Translations under genes and position numbers: made by a program
DNA from: Acestrorhynchus altus
Lineage: Eukaryota; Chordata; Actinopteri; Characiformes; Acestrorhynchidae
DNA: 64,000 nucleotides
Reading direction: 5' to 3'
Assembly (NCBI GenBank): GCA_034509495.1
Contig: CM067505.1
Location: forward strand, 1,576,507-1,640,506
Part shown: piece by piece, positions 1-13,329 of the stretch
Numbering within the stretch: position 1 is the stretch's first letter
How the letters are laid out: every line of letters starts with the position of its first letter
The notes under the pieces: generated by a model
Database searches by the model: none
What the model was told of the DNA's origin: nothing
What the model saw: only the letters and a program-made list of their open reading frames with translations

Positions 1-2
1 AA

Positions 3-49
<47 letters not shown>

Positions 50-153
50 ATGCCACACATCTTGTTCTGAGTCTGAAGGAAAGCAGGCCGGATTAGTTCC
101 AAACCACCAGCGATGAACAGACCGGGGCGTGAACCCTCTGAGCACTGTGGGTA

Positions 154-215
<62 letters not shown>

Positions 216-601
216 CTCTCTGTTCTCTTCAGAACGTGTAAGAGAGTGAGGAGAGACCGTATCTGTGAGATATAAACGAACTGTTTAGCAAAATGTTTAT
301 TTCACATCAAATTCAGGCCATAACATTGTGAACGCTGATGTTGTGTGAAGTGAAAGGTGGAGCAGAGTCTCTGTGCAATAATTCATATCGAGTATTTGAG
401 GGGTTTCAAGGTGAATTGATGATGGGGGGCCTGGGAGGGTTAAAGACCTGCAGCCCCCTCACTGTTTACCTCAGAGCTTTATTCTCCTGTACAGCGTTCA
501 GGAATCCACAAATTCATTATTAATCATCTGGCAGAGAGAAGAAAGTCTTCTCTTCCCCTCATTGACTCAACCACCGTGAGGCAGGAATGTTAAGCCCCTT
601 T

Positions 602-653
<52 letters not shown>

Positions 654-657
654 GCAG
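1..657 (+). other. rbfox3 intron (3' part), microsatellite-rich
   Basis: This is intronic sequence before the penultimate rbfox3 exon. It contains (AATA)n at 1-52, (AG)n at about 155-211 and (TG)n at 604-650 that runs almost directly into the 3' splice site. No exon was seen. Confidence 0.75.
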
Positions 658-1350
658 CTATGGGAGAGTCTATGCAACAGCAGATCCATACCACCACACG
701 ATCGGCCCTGCCACCACATACAGCGTGGGCACCATGGTGAGTTCCAGCTCTGATCTTCTGCCGTAATGCTCCTTCACCATCAGCCGTACACTCACTCACA
801 CACACACACACACACACACACACTGTCACTGTCACACCTGAACCTCATCTCCAACGTCTCTGAGAAGATCAAGCTATGAGTCAGCCAGGCAGCTCCGAAT
901 CTGAACGTCATCCGATCTGATTTTTAAACAGATCCACGTTCGTAAGTGGTTTTAAATCCGATTCAGCTCGGATTCCGGAAGCTTTTTGGAACAGGATTCA
1001 AGCCAAATTTCAAATCTAATGAACATGTCCTGCTTCTTAATTGGACAGAATCCATCTTCTTCTTGTGGGTGTACGATGTGGCTGTAATCTCCTGATCGGC
1101 TGGAATCTGTTCCGTTCGCGCTCCTGACTGTACACCTGTATAACACGCAGAATCAAGCAGCAGGGATTATACAGTATTTATCTATAAAACACAAATATGG
1201 CGTCTATAGCGCCCCCTACGGGATTACAGAGGACGTTCTTGAAGCAATAAGAGTGACCTCTTCATATTGACATTGCTCACACATTACATCTGTACACTCT
1301 GATATTATGTATCACTTGGCCATATTGAAGGGTTTAACTGTATCCTACTC

Positions 1351-1400
<50 letters not shown>

Positions 1401-1930
1401 GTCAGTTAATGTCTGTTTTTAGCTAGCGTTTGCAGCTTACATCAAAGATGAAACCGATCAGAGTGAGGAGCTCCTCTTTGCCTCGTCGTTTTCTTTCGGA
1501 CGGGGGTTTTGGAAGGGGAGGGTGGAGGAATGAGGGTGGGTGGGTGTTACCGCGCCCCATATGTAGCCGAGCAGCAGTGTGCCGTGGGACGGAGTCGGGT
1601 CCGTCCAGGCCGATTGGCTTGGCCCGTGACTACAAATTAGACTGTAAACTTCTAACTTTCAGCAGCGAGACGTTTCTCAGAGGCAGCGAAACGAGTCGGG
1701 AAGAAAAGCGAGCAGAGTAATGAGTTCGGCGGTGCAGCTGCTAGCTAAAAGCTTTCATTAATGAAGACGTTTCCTCCTCTAATCCTCTTTATTTGCTTAA
1801 ACAAAACTCTTGCTTGTAGGACTTTTTTTATATATTCTCTCCTTTCTGTTCCTCCTCTCCTCCTCCAAACGCTCCCTTCTACAGGGCTTGATTTAGAATG
1901 ACTTGGGTCCGAAAGCCAGAAAACCTCAGG

Positions 1931-1978
<48 letters not shown>

Positions 1979-2537
1979 TACACTTCATACACAGTTCATT
2001 AAACTCCACATACCATACAGGAGCTCTTTGTTGCTCTATAATTACAGACTGTAGTTCATCTCACCCTCATGTTCAATGGTCAGGACCACCACAGGACCAC
2101 CACAGGTCACTCTCAGCACATTAAACCCCTCAGTTTCACTCCTGGACTGAGAACGGTCCACCATGCTGAAATGTCCAGCATCGATGAGCTTCTGTCTCTA
2201 ACTTTACATCTACAAGGTGGAGACATTTGATAGGAGTGTCTAATAGAGTGGACAGTGAGTGGACGCAGTGTTTAAACACTCCAGCAGCACTGCTGTGTCT
2301 GATCCACTCGTACCAGCAACACACACTAACACACCACCACCGTGTCAGTGTGACTGCAGTGCTGAGAATGACCCACCACCCACATCATATCTGCTCTGTG
2401 GTGGTCCTGTGGGGTCCTGATCATTGAAGATCAAAGGTCAGAGGTGCTGATGGAATGGACAGTGAAGATACAAGCATGTGTGTGTTTAATAGAACACAGT
2501 TGGGTCCAAAAGTCTGACAAAACTTTGCTTATTATTA

Positions 2538-2611
<74 letters not shown>

Positions 2612-3251
2612 TATAGAAAATGTAAACATTTGCTTAAGTTCCAGAAAAGTATGATGCATTTACTTAAACTCAATAATCCAGAACTGGAGAAATCAGATTT
2701 TGCCAATAATCCGATCAACACATTTACATGCACCTCCGTAATCAGATCATGGGAAGCTCTGGGTTTCCAGAGTCAGACAGTAATCAGATTTCTACTTGGC
2801 AACCAGCCAGTAAACCCTCAGAAGAATGAGAAGGAGGTGGGAGGAAGGCCAAGTCCAGCTCTCTAGACTTTACAGCGATCTGAGGGACTGAAGTATAACC
2901 TGGAATAATCAGATAACCGCAGAGATCGGATTACGATCGGAGTACTGAGTGTGTGAAAACACACTCCGTGGACCAGTTAAGGGCTGTGGAACAGAAAGGT
3001 CAGGTGTGGTTTAAGTCTCGTGTTTGGACGACTCTCAGCTTTGTCTGATCTGCTCATCAGAGGCTGGTTTATGCCAACCTGTGGAATCAGTAGTAATTTA
3101 TGCCTGCAGGAGGGACACAGGAGGGACACAGGAGGGACACAGGAGGGACACACCACCAAATACTGAGAAATTCTGAAATTCTGTTTCAATGCCGTTCTGC
3201 TTTTAACCCAGATTCACTTCTATTATTACATTCTAATTATATGCTAAATTA

Positions 3252-3298
<47 letters not shown>

Positions 3299-3374
3299 AA
3301 TAATATTATTATTGTTATTATTATTGCTATTATTAATATTGTTATTATTATTGTTATTGTTATTATTATTAATA

Positions 3375-3421
<47 letters not shown>

Positions 3422-4088
3422 GTTGTTATTATTATTATTGTTATTGTTATTATTATTATTATTAGGTGAATTGGTCATGCCCGGGATTATGTGTGATACC
3501 CCTGATGTACTGGTGTCCTGATCGGGGGGCATTCCGGCCTCCAGACCCCCTGCGACCCTGAACGGGATCAATCGCGTTGGAAGACGAATGAATGAGTATT
3601 ATTTTGTGTCCTTTAACACACGAAAGGAACGCGAACCGAAGCGTCTTCACGAGTGTTCTCAGACTGTTGGACCCCACTGTCCACTGTACGTGTGTATGCG
3701 TGTGTATGTGTATCTGACAGACAGACCCTCTTGATGTTGATGCAGAAGTCCTGACCGAATGGGACGCGTCCAGATTTGCTGAGCAAAAAGTCGTTTGGCT
3801 GTAAATTCTTTAATCATAATTGATTAATGTCTCTGAACGAGAACACGGCACTTCTTTTGCATTTAAAAGCCATTCGGTAATTAGTTCCTCCGAGGACGTC
3901 TGTAGAAAACACTCTCTCTTGCAGCTCTGTTTCTCCCACTCTAATGAAAGTTTCAGCCCAGCGAGTGGGCTGTCCTAAATGAGGACAAGTTAGAAGTCAG
4001 CCTTTGAAGGTTTCAACCGTAGCCCATGGAGACGGGCCAAATAACAGTAGAGGCAGGGTTTTGTGTGTGTGTGTGTGTGTACGAGTGT

Positions 4089-4157
<69 letters not shown>

Positions 4158-6334
4158 TGTGGTAACTAAAGTATCTCAGCATGTACAGTACATTAAGCCC
4201 ACAGCCAGCAAGGTTGGGACCCTTCAGTCTTACTTAAAAGAGAATATTCAGACCGAGTTGCTTTGAATCCTCGACTTGGCGAATCCATGTGGTTCCTTGT
4301 GGTTCCTTAAGGCTCCAGAACTCTTCCCCCCTAAGGAACACCCCCCCCCAATCTACATTTTTAAAATGATTTAAATATATATGAGAACTCTGAGTCACGC
4401 CAGTGGACAAATGTCCACATTAGAGTCTTTAGCCGAGATGATGTTCTGACGTAAAGCTCTCCGAAGAAGAGATGTTCGAAAGCAGCAGAACATTTCTAAG
4501 GGGATTAATGTGATTTTGGGAAAACAGCCAGGTTTCTCTCTGCATCAGCATCAAAGGAAAGTCCCCAAATCTGCCTATCACACTCACACACACTCTGATC
4601 AGTGCACACACACTGCTCGACAAAAGTTTACGGACGCCTGGTTTGTGGGAATCGGTTCGCATGACTAATTAGATTCATTATGTTGTTCTGGACGAACGAT
4701 ATCACTGGCCTTTAAATGCGTCTTGGGTTGATCGATTAAACACTCACTCTAACGGGGTCTTTTTAGGCTGTTCCCTGTGAGACCCAGTAGGGGGCGCTGG
4801 ACGTTGTAGGAGTACAACCATTTACCCTCCTCTCTAGTAAAACTAACTTTAAAGGCCTGCACATTCAGCCAAACTCTGGTCCTAATCGCTGCTTCATTCG
4901 TTCTGAGGCCTCCCCCAACAGCAGTTGACTCTAAAAACTGCCTCATGTGTTCTGACACCTCCTCCTGACTCTGATTGATTGTAATGTCTTCTTAGTTTGT
5001 GCTGAGACCTCCCCCTGACTCCCCCTGACTCTGGCTGGTTCTACTAACTGCCTCATTTGTTCTGAGAGACCTCGCAATAACCATGACAAACCAGTCCTGC
5101 CTCAGATGCCTCACTACCTCAGTTGGTTCAGATTCTTCCCCCAGTTGGTCTTATTTACTGCCTTGTTCTGAAACTAAGACCTAATCAGAACCTCATTGGT
5201 TCAGCTCCTCCCTGGAGCTGGACCTCCCCCTGGCTGTGATTGGTCTTAATCACTGCCTCGTTTCTTCTAAGACCTCTCATTCACTGCAGATGGTCCTAAT
5301 CACTGGCATATTCGGTCCAAACCTCCCCTTGGCTGTAACTGATCCGAACCACTGTCTTGTTGCTTCCAAAACCTCTCCCTGATTATGATTGGTCCTAATC
5401 ATGGTCTCATCAGGCCTGGTCACTGCATCATCCATCCAAAGCCTGATTATGATTAGTCCTATTTACCATCCCATTTGTTTTGAGGAATGTCCCTACTTGT
5501 GTCCGAACCAAGTCATTGCCTTGGTTGACTCTGAGCCCTCCTCTTGACTCTGACTGCCTCTCACTGCCTCTCACTGCCTCATCATTTCTGAGACTCCCCC
5601 CCTTCATGCACTGCCACGTGTGATTTGAGACCTCCTTTTGATTAGAATTGGTCCTAATTGCTGCCTTATTTGTTCTGAGACCTTCTCCTGCCTATGATTG
5701 ATCCTGGTCTTTGCCTCATTTGTTCCGAAACCTCCCCAATGACATTCCATGCATCCCTAAAATGCAATCCAATGCAGTGATTTATGGCACAGTAACAAAC
5801 ACAGCTGCACCCATTAGACCAACGTTGGCTCCTTATTTACTTCTCATTGGAATTTTCCATTCTGACTTATGGTCCAAGATTACAGGTTCTAGAATGGAAA
5901 GGTGGCACTGTTTTAAGGTGGAACTTTTGCTTCCTTCCGCTGTTTGCTCACCGACAACCTTTCGCACTGTTACATCTTTAAAATATTCCTTTAAAACTTT
6001 AAATAAACAATGAACGTTACTCCGATTCCTTAACAGAAGCGCAGGCGTCCACGAACCTTTGGCGAGCAGTATTTACCCACTCAAAGGAAAAGCACAGGAG
6101 CACACAACACGGCCTGTGGTTGTACTGGAGAAAATAACCCTGCGACCCCTGTTCCACTAGTCTGTTCTGAGTATGTCCATAAGCACTCAGGGTGCGAGAG
6201 AAGGAGCGAGGGAGGAGAAAGGAGAGGCGCGAGCGGAGCTTTCCTCCATTACTCTGACTGCTGCCTTCTTTTCATCTTTGATGTTGCAGGCTAGCCTCTA
6301 CCGCGGAGCGTACAGTCGCTTCACCCCCTACTAA
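658..6334 (+). CDS. rbfox3: RNA-binding Fox protein 3 (NeuN), last two coding exons (partial)
   Basis: Exons are 658-736 and 6290-6334. The first follows a (TG)n tract and ttttgcag, begins in codon phase 2, and encodes YGRVYATADPYHHTIG..TYSVGTM before donor gtgagt. The second encodes ASLYRGAYSRFTPY and TAA. This is the C-terminal tail of the Rbfox family; the TIGP..TYS(V/I)GTM form is that of RBFOX3, whereas RBFOX1/2 carry different residues and an extra 26-residue exon before ASxYRG. Rbfox proteins bind UGCAUG in neuronal pre-mRNA through an RRM, which lies upstream of this window. The window holds only the low-complexity Tyr/Ala-rich tail, which in the family has roles in splicing activity and localisation. 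Phase across the junction is 0 and the frame stays open. The paralogue (3a or 3b) cannot be decided. The gene call is secure; the RBFOX3 rather than RBFOX2 assignment also rests on synteny. Confidence 0.9.
1995..2468 (+). mobile_element. Non-autonomous DNA element (MITE), family also at 39325 and 61620
   Basis: The core around cactccagcagcactgctgt and ctctgtggtggtcctgtggg is almost the same as at 61740-61900. The ends are partly inverted copies of each other (gagctctttgttgctctata on the left; related to the sequence near 61975 on the right). It has no coding capacity. The family has long terminal inverted repeats and is abundant in otophysan fish genomes, as far as I recall. Confidence 0.65.
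3254..3464. repeat. (TTA)n compound microsatellite, about 210 bp
   Basis: Nearly continuous TTA/TTG triplets interrupted by TAATAA and GTT variants. In six-frame translation it gives poly-Asn and poly-Leu reading frames, which are artefacts. A second (TTA)n tract lies at 2528-2611. Confidence 0.95.
4063..4155. repeat. (GT)n microsatellite, about 90 bp
   Basis: GT dinucleotides with a few GA or AC interruptions, inside the last rbfox3 intron. Confidence 0.95.
4860..5745 (+). repeat. Highly diverged tandem repeat, about 50-55 bp unit
   Basis: The phrase 'tgcctcatttgttctgagac ... cctccccctgactctgattggtcctaatca' returns about every 50-55 bases, roughly 16 times, with heavy substitution and indels. 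It reads as an old minisatellite inside the last rbfox3 intron. Confidence 0.7.
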
Positions 6335-9300
6335 AGCAGAGACTTTACCCAGCAAACACACAACGACGACACTAAACTAGAGCGAGCGAAACCCTCTCAA
6401 CCAAGTGCTTCCGGGTCGCCGTGGCGACCTCAGCTAAACACCGCTACCACACCGTCCCATCACACGTTCATCCACCAGCAACCCTTCCTCTTGTGTTTAT
6501 TAATATCTGTGGGTTTGGGGAGGGGGGGTGGCGGGGTGATGTGATGTCAATTTTTGATTGCTTGTTTGTTTGTTTGTTTGTTTGTTTGTTTGTTTGTTTG
6601 TTCTTTTTCTTGGAGTGAGCAACTCAGATCCCTGGAAAATCACTCGGCTGGAACTGTGCAAAGAGTAAACACAAATTAAACTAATCACCAAGTCAAAACA
6701 AGTAATATAAACAATAATAAACATATAAAACATATCAGAAAATTAGATAAATAAACTAAATAAATTAGAAAACTAAACTAAAATGATATATTTTTAGATC
6801 ATCTCACTAATGACATCAACAACAATATCCCAAAATTGCAGAAGAGTAGAGGTTGTTATTATATAAGTTAAATATAATTTTATATATTCATTTACAAAAC
6901 AAATATCCCACCAAGCAGTTTTTGGAATGGAGTGAATTTTTGAATCTACGTTTGAATGTAATGATGATATATGTGATTATAATATTACAGGAAAACTGTG
7001 TAATTGAAAGGAGGCTCTAGAACCCTGCCTCTACCCTGGAAGTGATAGGCCTACAGGTTCCCTACAGCATCGTGAAGCACATTTACCCACAGATGTTGCA
7101 GCTGGGCCTGTAGATCCTGCACGCTCATAGGCCACAGATAGAGATACATCTGGTGACACGGCAGGCCAGTGTTACAATCTGGTGGACACAATCTTATGAC
7201 TGTCCTTGCTGTGTGTGAGCAAGCAGTCCAGGTTTCTCATTTAGGACACCGTAAACCAATGCAATGGTGGCTTGGTCAGAACAGCCTTGGCGGCAGGCAA
7301 CTGACCAATGACCAGTGACCATCCTGCTTCTCTCAGTCCATTGATTTAAAGATATGGGGGGAAAGAAGCAAGCTAAACAAATATGGACATTAACCAATTC
7401 TTCTCCAAACCTCCAAACTCTTATTACTACGTCAGTCAGTCTGTTGCACTGTAGTATGTGTAGTTCAGCCTTAATGGAGGGGTTATAGAACCATGACAAC
7501 TTAAATGACTGATTGGATCCTTAAACTGCCAGTGAAGTTCTCTTACAGATGTTTATCTATAGAACCGTATAATCACCGTCTAAATCCAAGACAAATCCCA
7601 GATCAGATCAGTATCAGCTGAGACACCCCAAAATTAAATTAATCAAGTGTCCCCAAACTTTTGATCTGCTTCAAAAGATCTGTGTGTGTGTGTGTGTGTG
7701 TTTGATGGGTCTGCTGTAAAGCACAAACACACATAGTGGTGAATCAATGAGAGGCCACACCCCCAACAGTTCCCGCACGACCCTGGCTTCTCATTTAATT
7801 AGCTGTTAAATCTTAACGAGGCCAGTCGATGCCGCAAAACCACTTGACAGAGCAAGAGTCCTGAAAGATGGCCTGCCCTCCTCAGAACACCTGGATCAAA
7901 GAAGATCAAACAGGATCAAACAGGATCAAACAGGATCAAATAATGTTGACAAGTGGGGTGAAAATAGGTGCATCTCCATAATTCCATTCTCTTACGCTGA
8001 TCCCTCAGCGAGCCTCTCCCGCTTCAGTCGTTCTTATTCATGTGGCTTTTAGACTCTTAGATGTTTGTTTGTATTTTCATTTTAATAATAATTACATTTT
8101 TAAACATCGGGAAATGTGATCTTATGCAGTGTAAACGTCTTGTAAGAACATCATTAGATTGTTTATTTTAAATCAGATGGTGGACTTATCAAATCAGCTT
8201 CATATCACTGATGTCACAAAGCAGCTTCAAAGAAATCCAGCCAAAAACAATCCATCCAACGGTGGAAAAGTCTCCGAGCTGGAGGAAGAAACCTTGGGAG
8301 GAACCAAGAGCCATCTTTCTCTTCTCAAAACTTCATGAAATTCAATGCCAACAGTCCTCCCTCTGCAACTAACACCCTTTAAATTCCTCTCTCTTTGCGT
8401 ATTGTCCCCACCGTCCCCTCACTTTAACTCACATTTCAGTCTGAGCTCCGTTTATCGGGGGAGACAGAAGTCTCCTCACACATCATCGTATGGTCCAGGG
8501 TCCAGAAATAAGACAGAAGTATAGTTTTTAGGAATGTCTTTATTGTAAAAATGACTTCAGGGGGGTCTGAGTTGCTCAGTCTAATGCAGGTCTGAATCCT
8601 GATCATGTATCCAGTTCTCTCAGTGTGAGGCTGGCCGGCACAGGCATCTGTTAGCCGTTGTATCTGACCCAGCACTTCCCAACGAGCACACTGGCTGGGT
8701 TTGGGTTATTGCACTTCTAAACTGGGAGGAAAAGTTAGATAAAATAATAAATCAATCAAAAATAAGAATGAAATCACTTCTTCTCTAAAATCTCGAAATG
8801 ATCAGAATTGGTTCTAGGTCTTTTCTTTTGTAGTCTGTCTGTTGAATTAAAAAACGATGGTAAGTTCTACCCCACTTTAGGTTCTTTAGGCCCCTTATTC
8901 TTACATAGTACATTTCCCACAGTTCCGAAGCAGTGAACACAGTGCAGTGTGTGTTCTGAGTTTAACAGTAGGGTTTATAGAACCTATAGCAGAAAAGTCT
9001 TTTTTTATTATAGACTGTATATAATCACTCTGGACGAGTCCTCGAGGGCAGCTCCGCATCCACTCTCAGCCTTCCATAGTTCATCAGTCCTGCACACCTG
9101 AGCGTCGCGTCCAGTATTTGAGCTTGTTCGAAGCTGCTCCACGTCCAGCCATGGAGTGTCAGGTTTAAGTTGAGTGGCTTTTCTAAAGTTCTAGGATCTC
9201 GATTTCCTTAACGTTCACTGTTTACCGTACAAAGAACCAGCAAACGGGTTAATTACGCTCTCAGCTCCGTTGTTCCTCAGATTTAAATCAACCCCTCCTT

Positions 9301-10025
9301 CCACGTATCCATGGACATAAACAGATATACATACAAATATGAATATATTTCACAGATATATTTGAAGCCTACATATCAGCACAGATATAACGTATGTATT
9401 AATCACTTACTGTGTATAAACTCTGGGTCTACGCTAAAGCCCTGTGTTGCAGGCGACCTTGTTTACGTCACTATCGAAGAAAGCAAAAAGAAGACATGCA
9501 AAAAATAAGAGGATAAATATATATATAAATATATAAATATAATGTTAGGTGATTTGTATATAGAGGTACATGTACATGCTGCATATAGAGCTGATTCTAT
9601 TACTAGCTGTTTTATATGTGTGTGTGTGTGGATCAGTGGACTCTGACCGTGTCCCCGTTTTCTCCACTATATTCTGTAAAACTGATGTCGATTTTTGTAT
9701 CATTTTTGGTTCTTCTTGTGGTCGAGCCAGCGACGGAAAGGACCGCTTCATCATCCTGTCAATGAAAAGCATCCTTTGCGGTTTTTTGGAGACTCTGCTT
9801 ATGTTTGTAAACTTCTTTTCTCCACGTTTGTGAACCGAGTCTAAATCTTCCTTTTGCGTGTCTTTGTCAGAAATGTTGGATGTTCTGAACGTGCCATTCC
9901 ATATATCCCACCTATGAGCTACATGTCCTGAATGTTTTTCTTTCATCCAAAGCTGAAGCGTTCACTGTGTATGAAGGTGTTTCTCTGTGTCTCATATAAA
10001 AGTAAACCCTGATTGGTTTCAGTGT

Positions 10026-10068
<43 letters not shown>

Positions 10069-11329
10069 GATGAACGTATCGTTAGTGCCTCTTCAATTAT
10101 CGTTTTAATGTCTGATGGTTTCGGGAACGGTAGTCGGTCCCCACTGAGAGGTCTACACTCCATTTGAACATATGGATGCTTAAATGGTTCCTTCAATGGA
10201 GGGAAATCTGTAGGTTCCATATATTTACAATGATCATCACCGAAGAAGTCTTTTGGCAGAAGCGCAGGAGCTCATCTAGGAATTTCTCTACATCGGAAAA
10301 TCGGTCCGATCAGTTGTGACGATCCATGGATTAAAATCCGCAGCCTTTTCCCTCCATTTATAACACTGATCATTAACTCTGAACATTCCGTCGGTCTTGT
10401 TTATTCCGGTCTGGCCATATTGTCTTCTTCCTTGCGTGGTAGTCTTTGAGGCTGTCGCAGCTCTTAGGCAATCAATGATGTCTCAGACATCTCAGTGATG
10501 TCTCAATGTCTCTTTTGTGCATAAATGGGGGATTTTCAGTTCCCGTCATCATAAATAGTTGCAAAACGTAACTGATTGATGATGCGTTTACAGATTATTT
10601 TCTTGGAATGGACCCATATTTACCTGTTTTTCTATAATGAAAATACAGGAATTTTTACCAGACGTCTCAAGACATCAGAGGTCCAACACGCCACTCTGTG
10701 TATCCAATGTTATTGGACAAATATGTGATGGAAAATTATAAATCGTGTGTATCAACCAGCAGAAACCTTTTTAAAAGCGCTGCGATAGTGATACTGAAAT
10801 GATATATTGTGCGGCTGTAAACTAACCCTAAGTCTAGTACACTAGTTCTGTAAAGAATCATTGCCATTGTTAAAGAACCCTTGACAAAGCCTTGATTTAT
10901 GAACAGCTGCACAAAGATATATCCCCAAATCACCGTCCCAGTTACCCGTACTTGTGACATTACAGTCTCTTAAGGCACCGAAGATGAGTTTGTTAAGTAC
11001 AGCAGCGGCACACTTTCATTAGAGGGAGCATCTCTCCAAAGTGAAATATTCCCACCGTCTTCCTTTTCTGAGCTCTTCCAAGAGGAGAGTATTCAGATCA
11101 CTCCTCATCCATCCATCACAGCCTCGCATTATGTGCTTTTAACATCCCCGTGGGCTGCTTTGCATGAAAATGATAGAGGGAGAAAAAGAGAAAGAGCTTT
11201 TTCCACATGTTCCCAGCAGCAGCTGTGTTATGCAGTACTGGAGACGGCGAATGCACTCTTACGGTGTTCGTTTAGCCCAGCATGCTGATGGTGTCCGGTG
11301 ACAGCGTGGATTTAGCCTCTTACTCTTCA

Positions 11330-11880
11330 GGAGATGGTAATGGATGGTAATATGTATCATATGTACCAATTGTGGATCTTATTCCTTAACAATTCCCACT
11401 TTTGTCTTGGTGTAGACGACCAACAAATCCGTATGGTGGCACCATCATCAGTCTCAGGAGGCCTGGTGTCGTGGTGGGAGTGCAGTTTTGTACCATGTCA
11501 GATCCCCTTCATTATAGGCACTACAGGCATTATTTTCTGAACACACACTCCGGTGGTCAATTCCAGCAGGACGACACTCGTCCACACACTGCTGCCATCT
11601 CAAGATCTCGTCTTGAAGACACAGATACTACGCCGTGGTCGGTCTCATCTCCAGACCTGTCCCTGATTGAAAATGTGTGGATGCTATTGGACGCTCTATC
11701 AACACTCCACCTCTACCACACCATCTGCAGAACTGAGTGAGAACATTCAAGCTGCATGAGATGGATCATCACAGGACACCATCAGGAACCTCTACACCTC
11801 CATGCAGAGACGTCTGGCGTGTTGCGTTAAACCCGACGCCGAACTGAGAGACACCACTTCTGTATGAGTAGATCAATAAA
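11330..11880 (+). pseudogene. Degenerate Tc1/mariner transposase fragment
   Basis: Conceptual translation gives FQQDDTRPHTAAISRSRLED, then SSPDLSLIENVWMLL, and, in a shifted frame, IRNLYTSMQRRLACC. These match the C-terminal DDE region of fish Tc1-like transposases (FQQDN.RPHTA, SPDLNPIEHVWD, I..L..SMPRR..AC). The frame is broken and the N-terminal DNA-binding part is missing or unrecognisable, so this is a dead copy. Terminal repeats were not found with confidence. Confidence 0.8.
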
Positions 11881-12533
11881 TATTGATCAGATCAGACTAC
11901 AGTTATCATCAGTTATTGATCCTTCATCTTCCTTCACAACAGAACTGCAGTCCCACACGTCCTTCTGGATGCTAAAATCTACTTATTTGAGGATGTGTGT
12001 GTATGAGAATGAACTATGTTGGCGACCCAGCACTTTCCTCCGAGTTCATTGGCTGCCAAGCAATGATGTAATGGCGACAGTTCGAGTATCAGCGTAGCCG
12101 TGCGCTCGTCTTCACCCTCTTAGTGGCGTGAGCATTGTAGGTGATAGGGTTGAGTAACTGGCACTTCCTGTTTTAGAGGTAAAGAGTCTAAAATGTATGC
12201 AGCTTAAAACTCGTGATAAGAAGTGACAGAATAAGAGAATAACAGTCATTTTGATTTAAAAATGTCAGATAGAACCGTATAGCTGTGAGAGGACGACATG
12301 TTGGACAGACTCTAACCTCCTCTGTGGTTGTGTTTTCTCCTCTATCTCTTCAGTAAATAGATGGAGAGAGGAGGAGTGCAGCCCTTCGCAGCAGAGGACA
12401 GCGCAAGCAAAGATTAACAGAGCTCAACCGCTTTTGGAGAAACGACAAGAAACAAAAGACAGGAGTAAATAGAAGAGGAGGGTGTGGGGACTCACATTCA
12501 AACAAGGGCCACTGTATGTGTGTTATTGTGTGT

Positions 12534-12588
<55 letters not shown>

Positions 12589-13329
12589 TGTGTGTGGCCA
12601 CTATTGGCTTCAAACTTTGCCACAGGCCTGAAAGACTAACGCCAGAAAGAAAGCAGAGGACAACAAAAGAAGAGAAGAGAAGGTGAAGGTGCGAGGACGC
12701 CGTCCATTTTCACGAGAACATTTTATTTTTCTATACTTTTTGTGATCAACTCTGGTGCAGAAAACAAGTGTGTTTAAGTATAAGTATACATATATAAACA
12801 TAAATCTATCAGTATATAAACAGTAAACAAAGAGATGCATTATGTTTACCGGAATGGACAACGAACTCGTGCTGACCGAGCGAGGCCGTCCATCCTTCTC
12901 CCGTCTCTCTCTGTCTACTCAAACATCATGGTCCATCCACAAGATGATGCGGCCGGACCCAGCAGCCGAGGCCTTGTGTGAATAGTCCGCTTCTTGTGGG
13001 TGGAGTCTCTATGGTCTGCAGTGATTGGTCCACTTCTGTGCTGTGATGTCACTCTGTCCTGTGGTCTCACTGCTTTAGCACTCTCTGGACTTGGCATGTC
13101 GCTCACACTGGAGGTGGAAGGTGGTCCCCCTTCCTGTTGTCTTTTTGTTTGTTTGTTTGTTGGCACAGATCCAGGGCCCGGTTCTCCTGCTCGGATGCAA
13201 ACCTGCTGCTCTGTGAGACGGAGGAGTGAGATCAATGTCAAGGCAGATCAGAGTGATCGGAGTGATCAGAGTGAATGGGCTTGTTAATGTGGCACAGTGT
13301 TGAGGTGATTGGCTTTATTTGATGTGACC

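Larger units (their letters stand above)
737..6289 (+). other. last rbfox3 intron
   Basis: This is a 5.5-kb intron from donor gtgagt (737) to acceptor gttgcag (6289). It holds (CA)n at 797-822 and 1351-1399, (TG)n at 1934-1977, (TTA)n at 2528-2611, a compound (TTA)n tract at 3254-3464, an 11-bp tandem repeat at 3110-3153, (GT)n at 4063-4155, a MITE at 1995-2468 and an old repeat at 4860-5745. I looked for, and did not find, the 26-residue exon that RBFOX1/2 carry at this position. Confidence 0.7.

Noticed and set aside
3233..3571. ORFs rich in Asn or Leu on both strands
   Set aside because: They are translations of the (TTA)n microsatellite and have no splice or domain support.
7000..7500. 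Segment with a transposon-like feel (tgtccttgctgtgtgtgagc)
   Set aside because: No terminal repeats or transposase motif could be established, so no element was called.
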